NCBI RefSeq assembly: GCF_017562075.2
Contig: NC_054084.1
Span: 10,086,140-10,150,139, forward strand
Direction of reading: 5' to 3'
DNA: 64,000 nucleotides
Source: Anopheles merus
Taxonomy: Eukaryota > Arthropoda > Insecta > Diptera > Culicidae
The number at the start of each line of letters is the position of its first letter. Positions within the stretch are counted from its first letter, which is position 1. Below the pieces are notes generated by a model. The model had not been told where the DNA came from. It made no database searches and saw only the letters and a list, made by a program, of their open reading frames with translations. Position numbers and translations under genes: made by a program. Below are positions 49,601 to 62,500 of the stretch, piece by piece.

Positions 49601-52600
49601 CGTCGAGATTCATCGTCGAGCTGTTTCACCGGAGGCTGCCGAACACCGGTAGCAGTAACGACCTGGCTCTGGAGCTGTGTGTTCGGCTTTGCCGAAAGAA
49701 TTCAACCGAAACCCACGGCTGGACGGCACTGGAAGGCATTTTGCTAAAACAATTATTGGCGCCCGCATCCAATCACGCTTTGGTCTCTTCTTTTACACGC
49801 TTCAAACACCTCGACAACGATGAAACATTGTCTACGACAGGTTCCTATGTGATGGTTCTCACCGTATAAGGAAATTCGCTGCTACAATGTTCTCTCGATC
49901 GTGTTGTAATATTCGAGCTTGCCTTTTCTTCTCGCGGAAAGACTGTTAAGGAAATTAACAGCTTTTATGTCCAAGAAGAATAAGCTTCCCAAAAACTGCT
50001 GGAACTGTTTTGTTCCCCAGTCTTTCTTAATAGCTTCATAATTGAAATATCAATTTGGAAGTAGCCACCGACAGTTTCGCTCAAACTAACTGCTTAACTT
50101 GACTTTCAGTTTTCCCATCAACTGCTTGAATTGGTTGAAAAAAATGCCCCAAAGAACCCATCTGCGTACAATTTTGCTTGATAAAGCGGGGACAACCAAA
50201 TTGTTTGGCAATTTATGGTTGCTTAATCGAGACAGCAGGCTCCCGTTCTGCTCGATCGCTTATTCGCCAATTATCACTCCCAAACTGCCTGGTCACTATC
50301 TCTCTCTCTCTACCCCCATGGTCTCCCCAGACAGCAAGGGCCACCATCTGCATCGAGCTTCTTATTTCGGAGCACGGCCGATTAGCGCGGCCACAGTTCA
50401 TCTGGCAGACGGCAGTCGACTCCCGTGCGATAAGCAAAAAGGCAATTAGACTCCGCGAATTATTGCAAACGATCGGCGGACAATTCTACTGTATTGCTAC
50501 TGAATTGCTTGGCGTCGAATGCCGCATCGTCGCCGACATCTTCGAACTTTCCCCCAATTGGAAGTCAATTAACTTTACCACCATTAACCCTTCTTGCGAT
50601 TACTGGGCTGGCCTTATCAGTGCTTGCTAAAGATCTGCCACTGAAGCTCTAATGGAGATCGCTTTACCGAATGGCGACACGATCAAGCTGAAGCGATCGT
50701 AAAATTGCAATGTTCATTACCGGCTGCTAATGGCCGGCTAGAGAACGGGGAGCGAGTGAGCGGACTCATGTACAATGCCAGTCAGGCCCATAAACACAAG
50801 CCGATGCCAATGAAGAAAATCTAGCTTTCCAAGCGTGTTCAAACGCCAACGAGATCCGATCGGTCGTTTCAATTTCCAATATGCCTCCCTCCCGTGGAGC
50901 CAATGGAGCGTAGAGATCTCGCCCAGAAATCCTTGGAATGTCTGGGAGGCGTGTGCTTTTTTTCTTTCTTTTTTTCTGCTGTCCATTTAATAAACTCCCC
51001 GTGGAGACTGCTGCTGCTGCTGCTGCTCGGTTGGCCATCTGGACCCCTGTCCGTTGGCCAGCTGGGGCAACCCCGGGGGCAAGGTGATTTCCAAAATCTG
51101 CAAACCAGCAATCGGTTCAGTGAACTTCTGGCACAGACGGTTGCACAACTTTGTGTGGCGTGCGCAACTTTGGCACGATAACTTCTCGTCGTTTCACGTC
51201 GCTTTGCATCTCTTGTCGTTGGTCAGTTTCTGTTTGCAGTGAAGTTGCTGCACAAAAGCGATTCAATCGCATAATGCCTGCCAATCTAAGCTATGATTGG
51301 GAGCGTTGGACCAACCTCTACCCACGGAGTTGGTGGGGGAACTTGCCAGGCTGTATTGCAACTTTGAAAATGGAACAGCAAGTATTGGTACTGTCTGGAG
51401 CGTTTTTTTTTTTTTACTTTTGTACCTTAATGTGTCTATCAGTGTTGTCAAACTCCTTTGTACTGCACCATACTTTTCTTTCCCAAAGCCGTTGACTTCT
51501 CTGACTTCTCCTACATAGAAACGTCCACGTACTTCAAACGATTAAAATGTTCCCTTCATCGTACGGAGTGTGTTGTGCTGCTGCTGCAGGGCTGATTGTA
51601 AATAATATCGCTTTCCACCCAGGCATTAGGCGGTGAAAGGCATTTACTTGAGGGACTTGCATCTATCTGCACCTCGCCACGGACCCAGGCAGCCGAAGGG
51701 ACCTTATCCCGCAAAGGTGTTCCGTATCCCACGTGTCGGTGTCAAGTAAAGTTTACTTGTTTTCTCTTTCACCTTCTATGGGCCCGGGCTTGAACTGTAC
51801 GGCAACTGGTAAAACGTGTTAAAATGTACCGCCAGCGTGCATTGTCCTTTCCGGATATGTTAAAAAGGTGGTCCATTGCTCCTGCCTCACTAAGGCCCTC
51901 CTCCATTATGCAATCTGTCCGTTATCCAACGGTAAGTCATCGAAGGAGAGAAAGAAAACAAACGTATCACACAAAGCAACCAGCTCGGAAACGTGTGTCA
52001 ATCATCTTTTGGGCCGTTTTTTGTTAGAAAACATCCCACGGAATGTAGCAACAACTCCCCTAACAAATAGTGCATACAAATTGAAGCGTGTTTTTACTTT
52101 GAAAGATGGTTTATGTTCGTCCAAAAGACAACAAAACCCACGTGTGGTGGTTAGTTTTTATTGTCTTAATCTCATCCACTGCAGCAAAACTTTAAACATT
52201 CTCCACTATCGCTTCGCTGCCGGGCAATCGTTTCACTTTTAACGCAACTGACCGGTTGGAATGTGCCGAAAAGTACACAAAGTCAGTCCGCACAAGCCCC
52301 CCTAGGCTAAGGGTAAGCAAGTGAAAGATAAACCACGGCGTTGGGGAGAGGTTAGAGGCTAGAGAAAGCCATTGATGGTAACCCCATGGAAAAAAATGCC
52401 ATCCAAAACAGTCCCTGTGATACGAGGGAGAGAGAGAAGGTGCGCCTTGTCTGTGGTCTCAAAGGTCTCAGGCACGAGTTTATCACTGTGCTGGTCGGAA
52501 AATGAAAGCTAACATTGCACGGGTCAACATTTTTCCTTGTTGATTTATCGTTCGTTTCGCTGCCGTTTGCCAGTATTGCGGTAAAGGCACGTTTTGGGCG

Positions 52601-53632
52601 GAAATGATTTAGCACGGGCTAATTAATTAATTGCTTAATAAGGCAACAGCCATTCCTTGCCGCTTCACGGAGAGTGGAGAGCCGGGTTGGGAGGCGGGGA
52701 CCGTAAGCGTTGGTTTGATTTTGCAACAGACCCGTTAAACTGGAACGGTTAGATATTCAAGCAATTTTGCAATTTCACTGCTAATTGATGTGTTGGTGTT
52801 TGCAGGATGGTTGATAAATATTTTGAAGTTCTTTACACCTTGAAAGCCTATTTTCCTATTACACCCGCAGACTATCGATCTTGATTCACTTAACCAGATC
52901 CTAAATTATTACCCTTCTTAATGCCCTTCTTTCCCTCAAGCTCATCTTCAATTAGCCCACAACAACGATCGCGGCACGATTTATGGCGCTAGCGATATCG
53001 CCCCTAATGTGCAAACGCTTTTACTTTGCTAATAAGCAAAAAGGCTCAGCCCCTTTTTATCGCCCGGATGCATCTCGAATGCGCTTACGGGCGCTTCCTC
53101 CGCGACAGCTAAAAGGGGGCTTGCAGCCAGCTGCAAAGCGGATTACCTCGCCGAGCACCTCAGAACGATCGATCGATTACCATCCATCAATGCCCGCCCT
53201 ACGCAATGTGGCACGCGTGTGGACCGGGCTGGCGCTCGCGGGCCGCCTTAGTCAAATCTGTTCAAAGCAAAGTGCATCTTCCACCAACGCGATCCAAGCT
53301 TTCCGGTTTCGTCACTCAGCCTCGCGGCAAGAGCAGGCTTCAGGTCACGTTCTAACGTGCCTAAACAAGTTTGCTGGCTTGAAAGGAGACGCTTACAGCG
53401 CGCCCAAGAAGTGTTTTCGAACAACCGTACGAGCCGTTAAGATCGCTTCTGATGTTTCGAGCTGCGTAATCCGAGTCATTTCCGGTGGATTTCTAACGTT
53501 CGAAGCCTCCTCGTACGGTGCTTGTTGATTCCTCCCAAAAAGCGCCTGCGTTGAAGATATTCGATGCTGTCTTCCTCTGCTAAATGAGGCTCAACGGCAA
53601 TCAAATAAATTTTTAAAGCACGAAGGAAACAT

Positions 53633-53634
<2 letters not shown>

Positions 53635-53717
<83 letters not shown>
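53635..53717. repeat. Long GT array, 83 bases
   Basis: A perfect (GT)n tract of about 41 units, the longest microsatellite in the window. Alternating purine-pyrimidine sequence of this length can adopt Z-DNA under negative supercoiling. Confidence 0.98.
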
Positions 53718-53718
<1 letters not shown>

Positions 53719-54339
53719 GCGAAAAACTTGTTCTGGCGCGTGTTAAACATTTACCTCGCCCGGCGCTCCGTTGACAGGCTCACTCGATCATCCTCAGCCT
53801 TTTTGCGGCTTGTCAACCGATGCAGCGCGGTCAACTACCGCGCCTCGCGATGAAGCCTTAATCCGTTTATTTTGGTGTCTCAGGTGTCGGACAATCCTCT
53901 TCGAACACAACACTCTCCGGACGGTGAAAGAACCCCACGGCCAAACCCTTTGCGCTTAATGCTGCTTTTAGCGCGCCGAGCCGAGCGGTGGTACAAGTGT
54001 CTACAGTATCTCCACTTGTGTATCAGTATACTGCCGATAGTTGGTGTAGCGATTATTTATGGGTACTATTTCAGCGGTTGATTAATAAACCGCATTACTT
54101 TATGGGTGTCTTTCCGTTGTTCTGCTTAACACTCTCATCCAGCTTTCGGTCACGGTCGATGGTGAATCATGCAAAAACAAAAGCAAATGTACACCCGCCA
54201 TGTCCACGTTGCGGTGGATTCTTCATTAACATTCTTGCACCAGATCCCGGACGGTAGATAAAATGGCTGTTCTTTTGCGGCATTTCCCCAAGGGGCCGCG
54301 CGTTTTGCGCGTGGGCGACAGTGTGAAAGGACATTGCAA

Positions 54340-54374
54340 CCACCACGGTGCAATAAATCTCGGCACCGTGGTGG
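54340..54374. repeat. Perfect 12-bp hairpin with 11-base loop
   Basis: CCACCACGGTGC at 54340-54351 is the exact reverse complement of GCACCGTGGTGG at 54363-54374. The loop is AATAAATCTCG. Pairing does not extend beyond 12 bp, so it is too short for a microRNA precursor. Confidence 0.9.
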
Positions 54375-56003
54375 CAAACAAACCCATTAGACCCCGAATA
54401 CCTTCCCTTTGGAGCGTGGTGAAGGTCCAGGATGATCAGAATAATTGAAGCCACAGTTCGACGCCTGTCAGCAGCGAGAGATCGATGTGGTCAAGGCGTC
54501 CAGACACCGTCCGACGATCGCTCATCTTCCCGTACGCTGGTTAGCCAGATTGTTGGGTACGATATAAAACCGAAACGGTTTAATTGGCACGTACGGGAAG
54601 TGCTTTTCGGGTTGTTTTATGCTTTATCTTGATCGTGTTGGTGTAAGTTCAGAAAAAAAGACTTAAAAACACGAGTCAATATAGAGTAGAAAAGAGCCAA
54701 TATAGAAAGTCAATGCAGTTGCACATTTTCGTTGAGGTTCTAGAGCTTTATATATTGTATGACATGTCTTTTAGGTCCATTTTACACAAGAACCATCGCG
54801 AATTCTTCAAGCCCATTTCAATACATTCCCGATCGTCTCAAACCTCTTTAGACGACCTTACAGAAACACGTATACGAAGATCCCAGCGATATCTTGCACC
54901 CGCCGTAGCCTTAACGACCTCTCATTAATTAACCTAAAGCCGTTACCGTACCATCTCAAGCTAATTGTACTAAATGGTGCAACTGCGTTTCGCACACCTT
55001 CCCGTCTAAATCCCCCGCCTCGTCATCCCGTTCTCCGAAATGACAGTTGCAACAATAAATCACCACCTGCTGCAACTTGATCAACCCCTTTGCTGACACT
55101 GATGACTGACCCGCCGCCCCGTCCAACGCGCACTAATTGCGCACCGTAAAGTGCGGCGCGCGATGTTTTATTACTGCACTGCGCCACCGCCAATTGCGTA
55201 CCGAACGGCTAGAAATCCTCACCTACCAGCACCATTATGTTGACATTCGAGCTGGAACTGTAGAATTCCCGTGATGATTTCCCCCGTTTGTTGCACTGCT
55301 GTTGCAGAGACATAAATCCAACCCAAACGGATGGGCTCTCCCGGGTTCTTCGTTGCTGCAATGTCTCCGGTGCGCTCAGGTGCGCATCGTAGTTCACCGC
55401 GCCACGCCGCTTTTTGCGTTGGCTACTTCGATGTTTGGTCTTTGTTCTTTCTCATAACAGGAGCTCAAATGTGTACAAACATTCAGAATTGCTTAGTACG
55501 ACACATTTTGCCTGCTTGTTGATGCGATTTGGCTTGAATGCGTCACACATTGGGGCGGTTGAGTTTGGAGCAACAAGAATAGCAGAAAGTCCATGCCCCG
55601 TGGAGTACGCGCGTGCGCTCTTTGGACATTGGAGCAACACAATTACTGGACGGATTCACCCTCAGGGCATTTCAAAGAGCTCCCCGCTCGAAGGATGCGT
55701 GTTTGCCTGTGTTCCGCGTGCCATTACCAGGTGCAGCTACCTGTTGAAGAGGGACAAGCAGGCAAGAAAGGATTTCTCCAGCAGCGCGCTCTGCGCAATG
55801 CAATGCCCATAGGATGCAAGTTATGTCGCAGTGTAATGATCCCTTAAAGATACACTTTTTATTGTGCCTATAAAGATGAATTCAATTAAGCTCGAGCGGG
55901 CAAAACGGCGAAACATTTTCATTTCCATCCTTCTGCTTCTCCTTGCACCCTTTTTTGTTTCTTCTAAACGTTCGTTTTCTTTCTCTTCCCTCTTCTTGTG
56001 CAG

Positions 56004-56089
56004 AGTTTATCGACCGGCCGCCGCCGCAACGCAAACGACAAACACTTAACCCCCCCCGGACCCGATGCGATAATTGGCCCGGCACCACG
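56004..56089 (+). other. Untranslated start of the coding exon
   Basis: The exon begins after TTGTGCAG at 56003, and these 86 bases precede the chosen ATG. The frame leading into the ATG has no stop within the exon, so an isoform that starts further upstream and adds about 29 residues cannot be ruled out. A start here is favoured because the ATG has A at -3 (CACGATGA) and because the presumed leader supplies no in-frame ATG. Confidence 0.55.
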
Positions 56090-56564
56090 ATGAGATGGTT
56101 TAAACGATCGACCGAGTCGCCGAAACTGCTCAGCCTGTCCCCGCTGCGACACTCCGAGTCCGGGAATGTGTACGGCGGTAATGAACCACCGTACGTCGGG
56201 CTGGCTGCACACGATCACGCCCGGACAACGATCCGGCGGCGCAGTGCGGGCGATGGCGGTGGACTGTTTGGGATGAATCCGGCCGGTGGTGGTGGTGGTG
56301 GTGGTGATGGTGAAGGACACGAGGAGCCACTGTCAGTGCCGGCGGGCCTGTCCAACTCTCCGTCCAGCTCGTCCACTACGTCCGGTTCGTCCAGTTCGAG
56401 CGTATCCTCACCGTCGTCCACCTCCAACTCGTCCAGCTCGTGCACCACGAGCAGTTCGCCGTTTTCCTACACCAGTGACAGCAAGGGTAGCAGCGTCAGC
56501 AGTACCGGTACGCACAAGATCCTACAGTCCGGAACCGCCACCATACCCAGGAAGTCCCGCATAG
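56090..56564 (+). CDS. First coding exon of an unrecognised Ser/Gly-rich protein (partial)
   Basis: I do not recognise this gene. The exon encodes 158 residues and ends after the first base of codon 159, at donor ATAG/GTAAGT (56564/56565). It starts MRWFKRSTESPKLL, a basic-aromatic opening with no signal peptide. Residues 7-24 contain SP-type motifs (ESPK, SLSPLR). Residues 49-52 are RRRS, a typical basophilic-kinase site. A Gly run occupies residues 66-72, written by GGT/GGC codons, and is followed by an acidic GDGEGHEE. Residues 86-141 are more than half Ser/Thr. The exon closes with ATIPRKSRI. There is no membrane segment and no folded domain. This is the pattern of a disordered regulatory N-terminus of a cytoplasmic signalling or scaffold protein; that role is inference. 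The frame stays open into the intron as far as 56950 by chance. The splice donor and the change in composition mark the true end. The remaining exons lie beyond the window. Confidence 0.75.
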
Positions 56565-59500
56565 GTAAGTCTCCCGCTAACCTTTTAACCCTGCAAAAAT
56601 CCTGCCCGGAAAGTGAGATTCAAACAGGAAGTGAACCATTTCGGAGGTGCCCAAAAAATCAGCCAGTTTGGTTCGTTGACAGCTTAACGATCGGAAACGG
56701 ATCGCGTTTGCACTGGAGATCACACCGAAGTTGCGCTTTGAAGCGTGCTGCCCGTTTCGCACGCAAATGCTCGGGAATGCCTACAGGGTTTCGGGCAAGA
56801 GTGCACAGTGAATGGGTTGAAATCGTTCCAAAGCGTCCGGACCATCATTCAACAGCTGTGTTTGGTTTTGGGGATGTTCGTGTGCGGATTAAGAGCACGC
56901 CATCTCGGATCTCGGTGTCTTCTAAGCACACACGCCGTGCGCTGGATTGAGGAAGAACGCAATCTGGGTCTGCGTCCGGCGTCCGCGATCGTTTCGAAAT
57001 TGGTTTCTTCCAGGGCAAGATCATTCCACTCACTTGAGGGGCTTTGTTTTTTGCTCAATTTAGCGCACTTTCAAACTTCTTCCGTGCAATTCGAACGCCT
57101 CGGGAGACTTTGTTATTTTGCACTCCGTTCGGTTTCTTTTTCTCAGGTTCTTGTTTTCATTAAACAACCGATGCTGCCCCCGTACAAACCCTAAAAATAG
57201 ACCTGGCGGACCTTTCTGCTGGTCGCTAATTGTTACGTTATGCCGTGGTGCGGCTTATCGCCGTGTGGTCGCTCCCGTACAATTGCCCCGTTGCTCCCTG
57301 AAGAATGGCACCCATGATCATCCTAATGACCTCCCGCTGTGGATCGCCCGCGGCGGGAGTGTAGTAGCATCTGTAAAACGCCCCAGCCCCAGCAACATAT
57401 TTCATCGTTAATCTTCTGCACAAGCGCGTGTGTCCACGTGTGACACATGACTTGGGTGCTGGATTCGCTTCCGAAACCGATGAACTTGTTCACTTAATTG
57501 CCTGCGCCTTGGCGATATTGATATGTGGCGTGTTGTGAGCGCGCGTTTGCCCGTGTATTGCCGTAGGAAGATCATCGGCGTTTTGTTGCAGAGAGAGGGA
57601 GAGAGAGGGGAACTCCAACTCCCGTGTGGGCTGCTTCGGAAGATGTTCTGCATAGTGATTTGGGCGAACGAGCCCAGAACGAGATATACCTCCCACGATT
57701 CGTTACCGTTGTCTAGGTGTGTCATCTCGATCGTTGTGCTGCGGTGTCGAATAAAAATCACATAAAATACTCATATTTATAATGAACCTGCGCAGCAAAG
57801 TGCTGGCTTCTTGAAGAACGCCAGTTATGAGTTATGAGACACCCCATTGAATGTTGACGCAATAGGGAAAGCTCGAACATCGCGTGGATGAGTGCGTGTT
57901 CCCTTTCGGTAGGGGCATCTCGATCAATATTGAAGATAATTGGTTTCCCGAAAAGTGTGCTCCAAATTAGTACCAGGTCACAGAATGTGTGAAATAGAGA
58001 AATCAAACTCCACACTTCCACGCTCCAAAGAAAAAGTGGAACAGGAACTGCAGCGAATCGGAGCACGGGCGGGAAGAATGATGAACTTCATAAATCACAC
58101 CATGATGTGAATGCACCGACCGGGATCTTGGAACCCGAGGTGTGCTGTACTTGCAGGTGAAACTACACCGTACACCGTACGGGACAGAAAAAAGCCCCCC
58201 AAGCGCTGGTCATTGTCATTGTCATGCAAGATTGGACCCCGTTTTGGGTTTCACGGAGTGTGCATATTTTACCACCCAAACACGCACACATGGAAGGCAA
58301 GTGGTAGTACAGAAAGGAAAGGTACAAATGGTGGGGGAGAAAGAGAAGCGAATTCAAAACAAAGCCACCAACAATCGCCCTAGTTAATGGGTGTTTTTGT
58401 TTGCTTCTGTTCGGTGCGGTGACATGTCCCACCGGTCAGTGGGCCACATGTTTTTCGAGAAGAGCAGGCTACAGAGCAGAAAGTTGGTGTACGAATTTTT
58501 GGAGTGATTTTTTTGCGGTTTTCTGGGGTGTTTGAAGAGATGTTCTGAAATTGTGGACATCATTCAGTTGTGGATATAAAAGTGTCTTGAGAACAAGTGG
58601 GACACTCAGAGCACCCTGCAGACATGGCTGGAATTCCAGGAACAACTTCAATATTGCAACGAACATGAACACGGTAACACAAATGTTGCAGGTTTTTTTT
58701 CAAGACATGCAATTAATCCCATCTGTCATGTTGCACGCTTCCACAGTCCAGCACTCCGAGCAGTTCCGCAATGTCCGATTGATTTATTCCTCCAAAACCT
58801 GAACTGGATTTCTTTGGGGGACTATTAATATACATCCAGACTGCAACGGTACGGCTTTTCACCCTAAGCCGTCTGATGATGGTGATGATGATGATGTAAT
58901 CCCATTCCGATGCTGCAACCAATAAGTCTTTGATAGGCGGCCCTTACTCAAGCACCTTCCGATAAGCTCATCCGAAATGCGGTGGAAATGGAAATGAGTT
59001 ATTTAGTAATCGGTGGATGAATGGACGCCTTAAATTAAGGTTTTTTTTGTTCATGTTTCCCTCCCAATTTGGGGAAATGGTTTTGGAAATCTGTATCAGC
59101 AGGGAACACTTGACCCCACTTTGAGGATAGAGGCTGGCCGCAAATTATAGACCTTTTCTCTGTGGTGAGCAGAAGTGCACTGAAAATGGTTTAACCTTAT
59201 TAATTCAATTTGCTCACCCACCCAATACAGTGCTGCAAACCTGTTGGGGGTGTGTGTGTGTATAGCACGATTCCACGACCGCCCATTAACCTACTGAACC
59301 GTGTCCGCTTGGATTGGAACAGCGAGCACAAGCCCAGACCAGCGTTTGCTCCAGCAATTCGACAGGAAAGTGTAAAATACTTCCTCCCCAAGTAGCTTCT
59401 ACCTTCCACCCCAATCCAGAGACTGTGATAAGTGATTTTCATCCCGGCTGTAAGGAAGTACTTACCTTCCCTCTAACGCCCGTGATCTTTGCTCTCTTCC

Positions 59501-62500
59501 CTCCCGCCAGCTCGCTCACCAGCTGTGTGATCTCAATCCCGCTGAATGCACTCGGCGAAATTGATCGGTTGACCCCGCGCCAACAACGAAGAGGGGTGAA
59601 ATCTTGCAACTTTGCGTGGAAAATTGGTTCCAATTCGAACGTTTTGCCAGATTTTTCCGACTCTTGTAACTTGAAACTATTGCTGCTGTAGTAATTGAAA
59701 TTGCAGGAGGAACACGTACAAACCATCCAAACCCATCCGGCACGGTTCGGTGTCCATGTACACGGACGGACGTGCCTCACTGATTGGCACAGTCCAAGAA
59801 ATCCGTTTGTTTTCCAAAAAACCCTCCCAACCAACGAAGGGTGTGGGCGCTGTAAAGCAACGGAAACGGAATGTTCGGTTCCTGTTGGAAGCATTCCCGA
59901 AGGGGACCATGGGTCGCTTTCTAGAAGGGCCCCGTTTTGAAAGAAAATAAGCCGCAGCGAATGTTTCTGTTGTAGGCAAAAGGGGTAAAAGGAAGTACTG
60001 CCGCCCCGAACTGGGTCAGACATAGGTCGTAATGACCCGATCAAACCGAGCCGAGATTTTGTGTAACTACTCTTTCCCTCTGTGGGTATGTAGGAGGAAC
60101 GAGGCTGGTACATTCTTGTGCCACCGATTCGACTCGGAAGTACTCCTCCGGGTGAAGCGCGAGGAGAAAGAACGATCGCGTAATGATGATGATGACCGAC
60201 CCTTAGATGTGTGTCCACAGCTCCAGGTAGGCACGTGTGGGGCTTGCTCCAAGTTCCGTTGCAGTTCCGTTGCAGCGGTCGTTTTGTTTTGCAGGTTAAC
60301 ATCCCGCTCCGGCCATGAAAGGGTTGTAACACGATAAGTGCTTTAATTAGAGAAGTCTAGGCACTAGGTAGCGGCCCGGTTGGTGTACCTCGATGTATAG
60401 CGCTCGATGAGCTTGACCCCATGGTTCATCTATTAATTCACCACCGGAGCTTGAATTGATCCGTTAACGAGCGATAATTGTGCGGTTAGGTGCGCGGTAT
60501 CCAAAACTAATTCCATCCACGGTTCGTTTCTTAACCCGAGAGTGCAAGATCTCAATTCAGTTGTTAGGTTTTAGGTGTACAATTATGTTTCTCTCACAGC
60601 AAAAAAAAGACCCCATATTTCACACAGAACCGTCAAATTAGACAAGAGCGAAGTCCAAACGTTCAAGAACTGATCGTTACGCCGGTTCGCAAGCAAATCA
60701 TCTCGGCGCTTTATTTCGCGATCGTTTTGTTCGGTTGCGCAAAAACTTGCGCCTGCCTCCTAAACCCATCGCGCACGGACGCCACGTTTGGGATGTTGAA
60801 CGCGCTCATAATCCGTTGCTTCGTTTGCCTAATCGTACGTACGGCGTCGTACGTAAAAGGGTAATCATAATCATTAGTGCAGCAGCAAGACAGACCACCG
60901 CGAGCAAGGATGCACCGGCGTGATGAATTCCTGCACGTTTGCGGCTTGTTTGCCGGTGTCCAGTCACCTTGGCGCTGGAGGTGGCCGTACCCGGATCGTG
61001 CCGCTCATGTGCAGAATGCAAATTGGGTGGGAAGGAAGCTACAATTATGGTTGGCCGTTCGCTTGCCGCTGTGGTAGTGGGATGGCTAAAAAAGACGCTG
61101 CTTAATGCCATATGGCGATTAGTGTCCGCATGGATTGCAAAACATTGAAGTGATGCGGCGATTCCATACAAGAACGCGATCTCAATCAATCGGAGACATG
61201 GTATGGCTTCTATTCCAGTTCAGCTACATAAAAGCACATTTCCTGCAGCATAAGTGCAGCGACGCTACGATGGCGCCTCTTTGCTTGAGCCGGATGCTAC
61301 TGGAATAAATATAAATATCCCCAGCAGTTGACATACCACACGATCGTAGCAGCAGTGCAGTTTCCCAGAACAGCCGCGGTGCAGTGGAATAAAAATAAAA
61401 ACCCACCGCTTCATTTCCTGTCGTAATTCGTTTGCGTTTCCACACTACGCAGATGCTAATAACTCACGTGCTCGTCGCACGTCGATGACAGCGTCAGACT
61501 CGAGACGATCGCGTAAACCTACTTTACTGACGAGGATCGCAAGTTCTTGCTAAGACATTCTTTCCAGTGCTGTTGCTGCAAGACACATACGACGACAAGA
61601 GTAAAGGCCGATCGTTTGCGATCGTTATTTTATTAGAGACCGAGCGATTAGAGTTGATCTCATGGATTTTCCGGTTCGCCAGAGCTGGATGCGATGGACC
61701 TAAGGCATACAATGTTTTGATGTGCGATTTCAAGAGATGCTTCAATGACCGTACCCTGCCCGGGTGACACGATCGCGCATCTGTTGGGTATGCGCTGGAC
61801 CGGTCCGGTAATTACGGCGATCGTTTCTAGCCGCTCGAAATATCAATTGCATTGCTCGACTGGTGATGACAGTTGTGGTGACTGCACCTGTTCTAGATCT
61901 GGTCGTGATCGTGGCGGCGGGAATAGGACGAGTGGTGCAAAAATCTGGTAATAATTTCTCTAATTGGAGCAATTTTGTTTCAGTAATCGGTTCGGATGTA
62001 GCTGGAATATCTGGAAGAATCCCGGTTTTGTTGTGGAATATCCAGGAGAGAGGTACTGATGGTGCAATGGTGGTTTTGTTCTTCAATTATAACTGTAGAA
62101 ACTGCTGGAGGACGCTCTTTGAGGACATATCACACTAATTGCTTGACTTTACGCCATTATACCTCTACGAGGGCACAAGAAGACTTGTTCAATAGAGATC
62201 GAGAAGACTATGACACCTGGGATCATCTGGGTCTCAAGAAATCTTCATCATCCTGTTCTTCAGGTGTATCTTATCGACATGAATACGCTCTCTTATATGA
62301 CACATCTGTTGCAGAGAAGCAGCAATAGCATTGTGTTATTATACTCCTTTCAATCTTATAATGCCCCTTTAAACTCATGCTCGATTTGGAGGTGTCCATA
62401 TATTTAAAACATTAAAGCCACTCATATTCCCCCTCACCAAAACGACGTATAAAACCCGCTCAGACGGGCACATATTAACGCTTGATGGACAATAAAGCAA

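Larger units (their letters stand above)
7632..56003 (+). other. Inferred giant first intron of the host gene
   Basis: The inferred intron begins with GTAAGG at 7632 and ends with one of the strongest acceptors in the window. A pyrimidine-rich run of about 90 bases, with a CTAAA-type branch point near 55965, leads to TTGTGCAG at 56003. No plus-strand coding exon inside it carries conserved-looking protein sequence. Introns of tens of kilobases are normal for regulated insect genes and often hold enhancers, nested RNA genes and alternative first exons. The assignment assumes that the donor at 7632 and the acceptor at 56003 belong to one transcript, which the sequence suggests but does not prove. 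Confidence 0.4.
42591..56003. other. Intronic stretch, no established gene
   Basis: No coding exon is recognised. Contents are a strong isolated donor GTG/GTAAGT at 43486, CA at 43682-43701, the GA array at 46602-46660, GT at 48316-48331, CTG at 48205-48223 and 51008-51028, a TTAATTAATTAATTG homeodomain-type cluster at 52620-52633, the long GT array at 53635-53717 and the hairpin at 54340-54374. The 181-codon plus-strand frame at 52983-53528 has no domain, no splice context and a GC-rich background, and is probably chance. The last 90 bases are the polypyrimidine tract of the coding exon. Confidence 0.55.

Noticed and set aside
52983..53528. A 181-codon plus-strand frame
   Set aside because: No domain, no membrane segment, no acceptor/donor pair and a GC-rich background; composition resembles neighbouring non-coding sequence.
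56565..56950. Continuation of the coding frame past the splice donor
   Set aside because: A consensus GTAAGT interrupts the frame, and the sequence after it loses the Ser/Gly composition. It is intron that happens to be open.
59439..60332. A 297-codon minus-strand frame, the longest uninterrupted non-exon frame
   Set aside because: No recognisable domain and no splice signals at its ends. Overlapping frames are also open on both strands, and its content varies like background sequence; judged to be chance in GC-rich intron.
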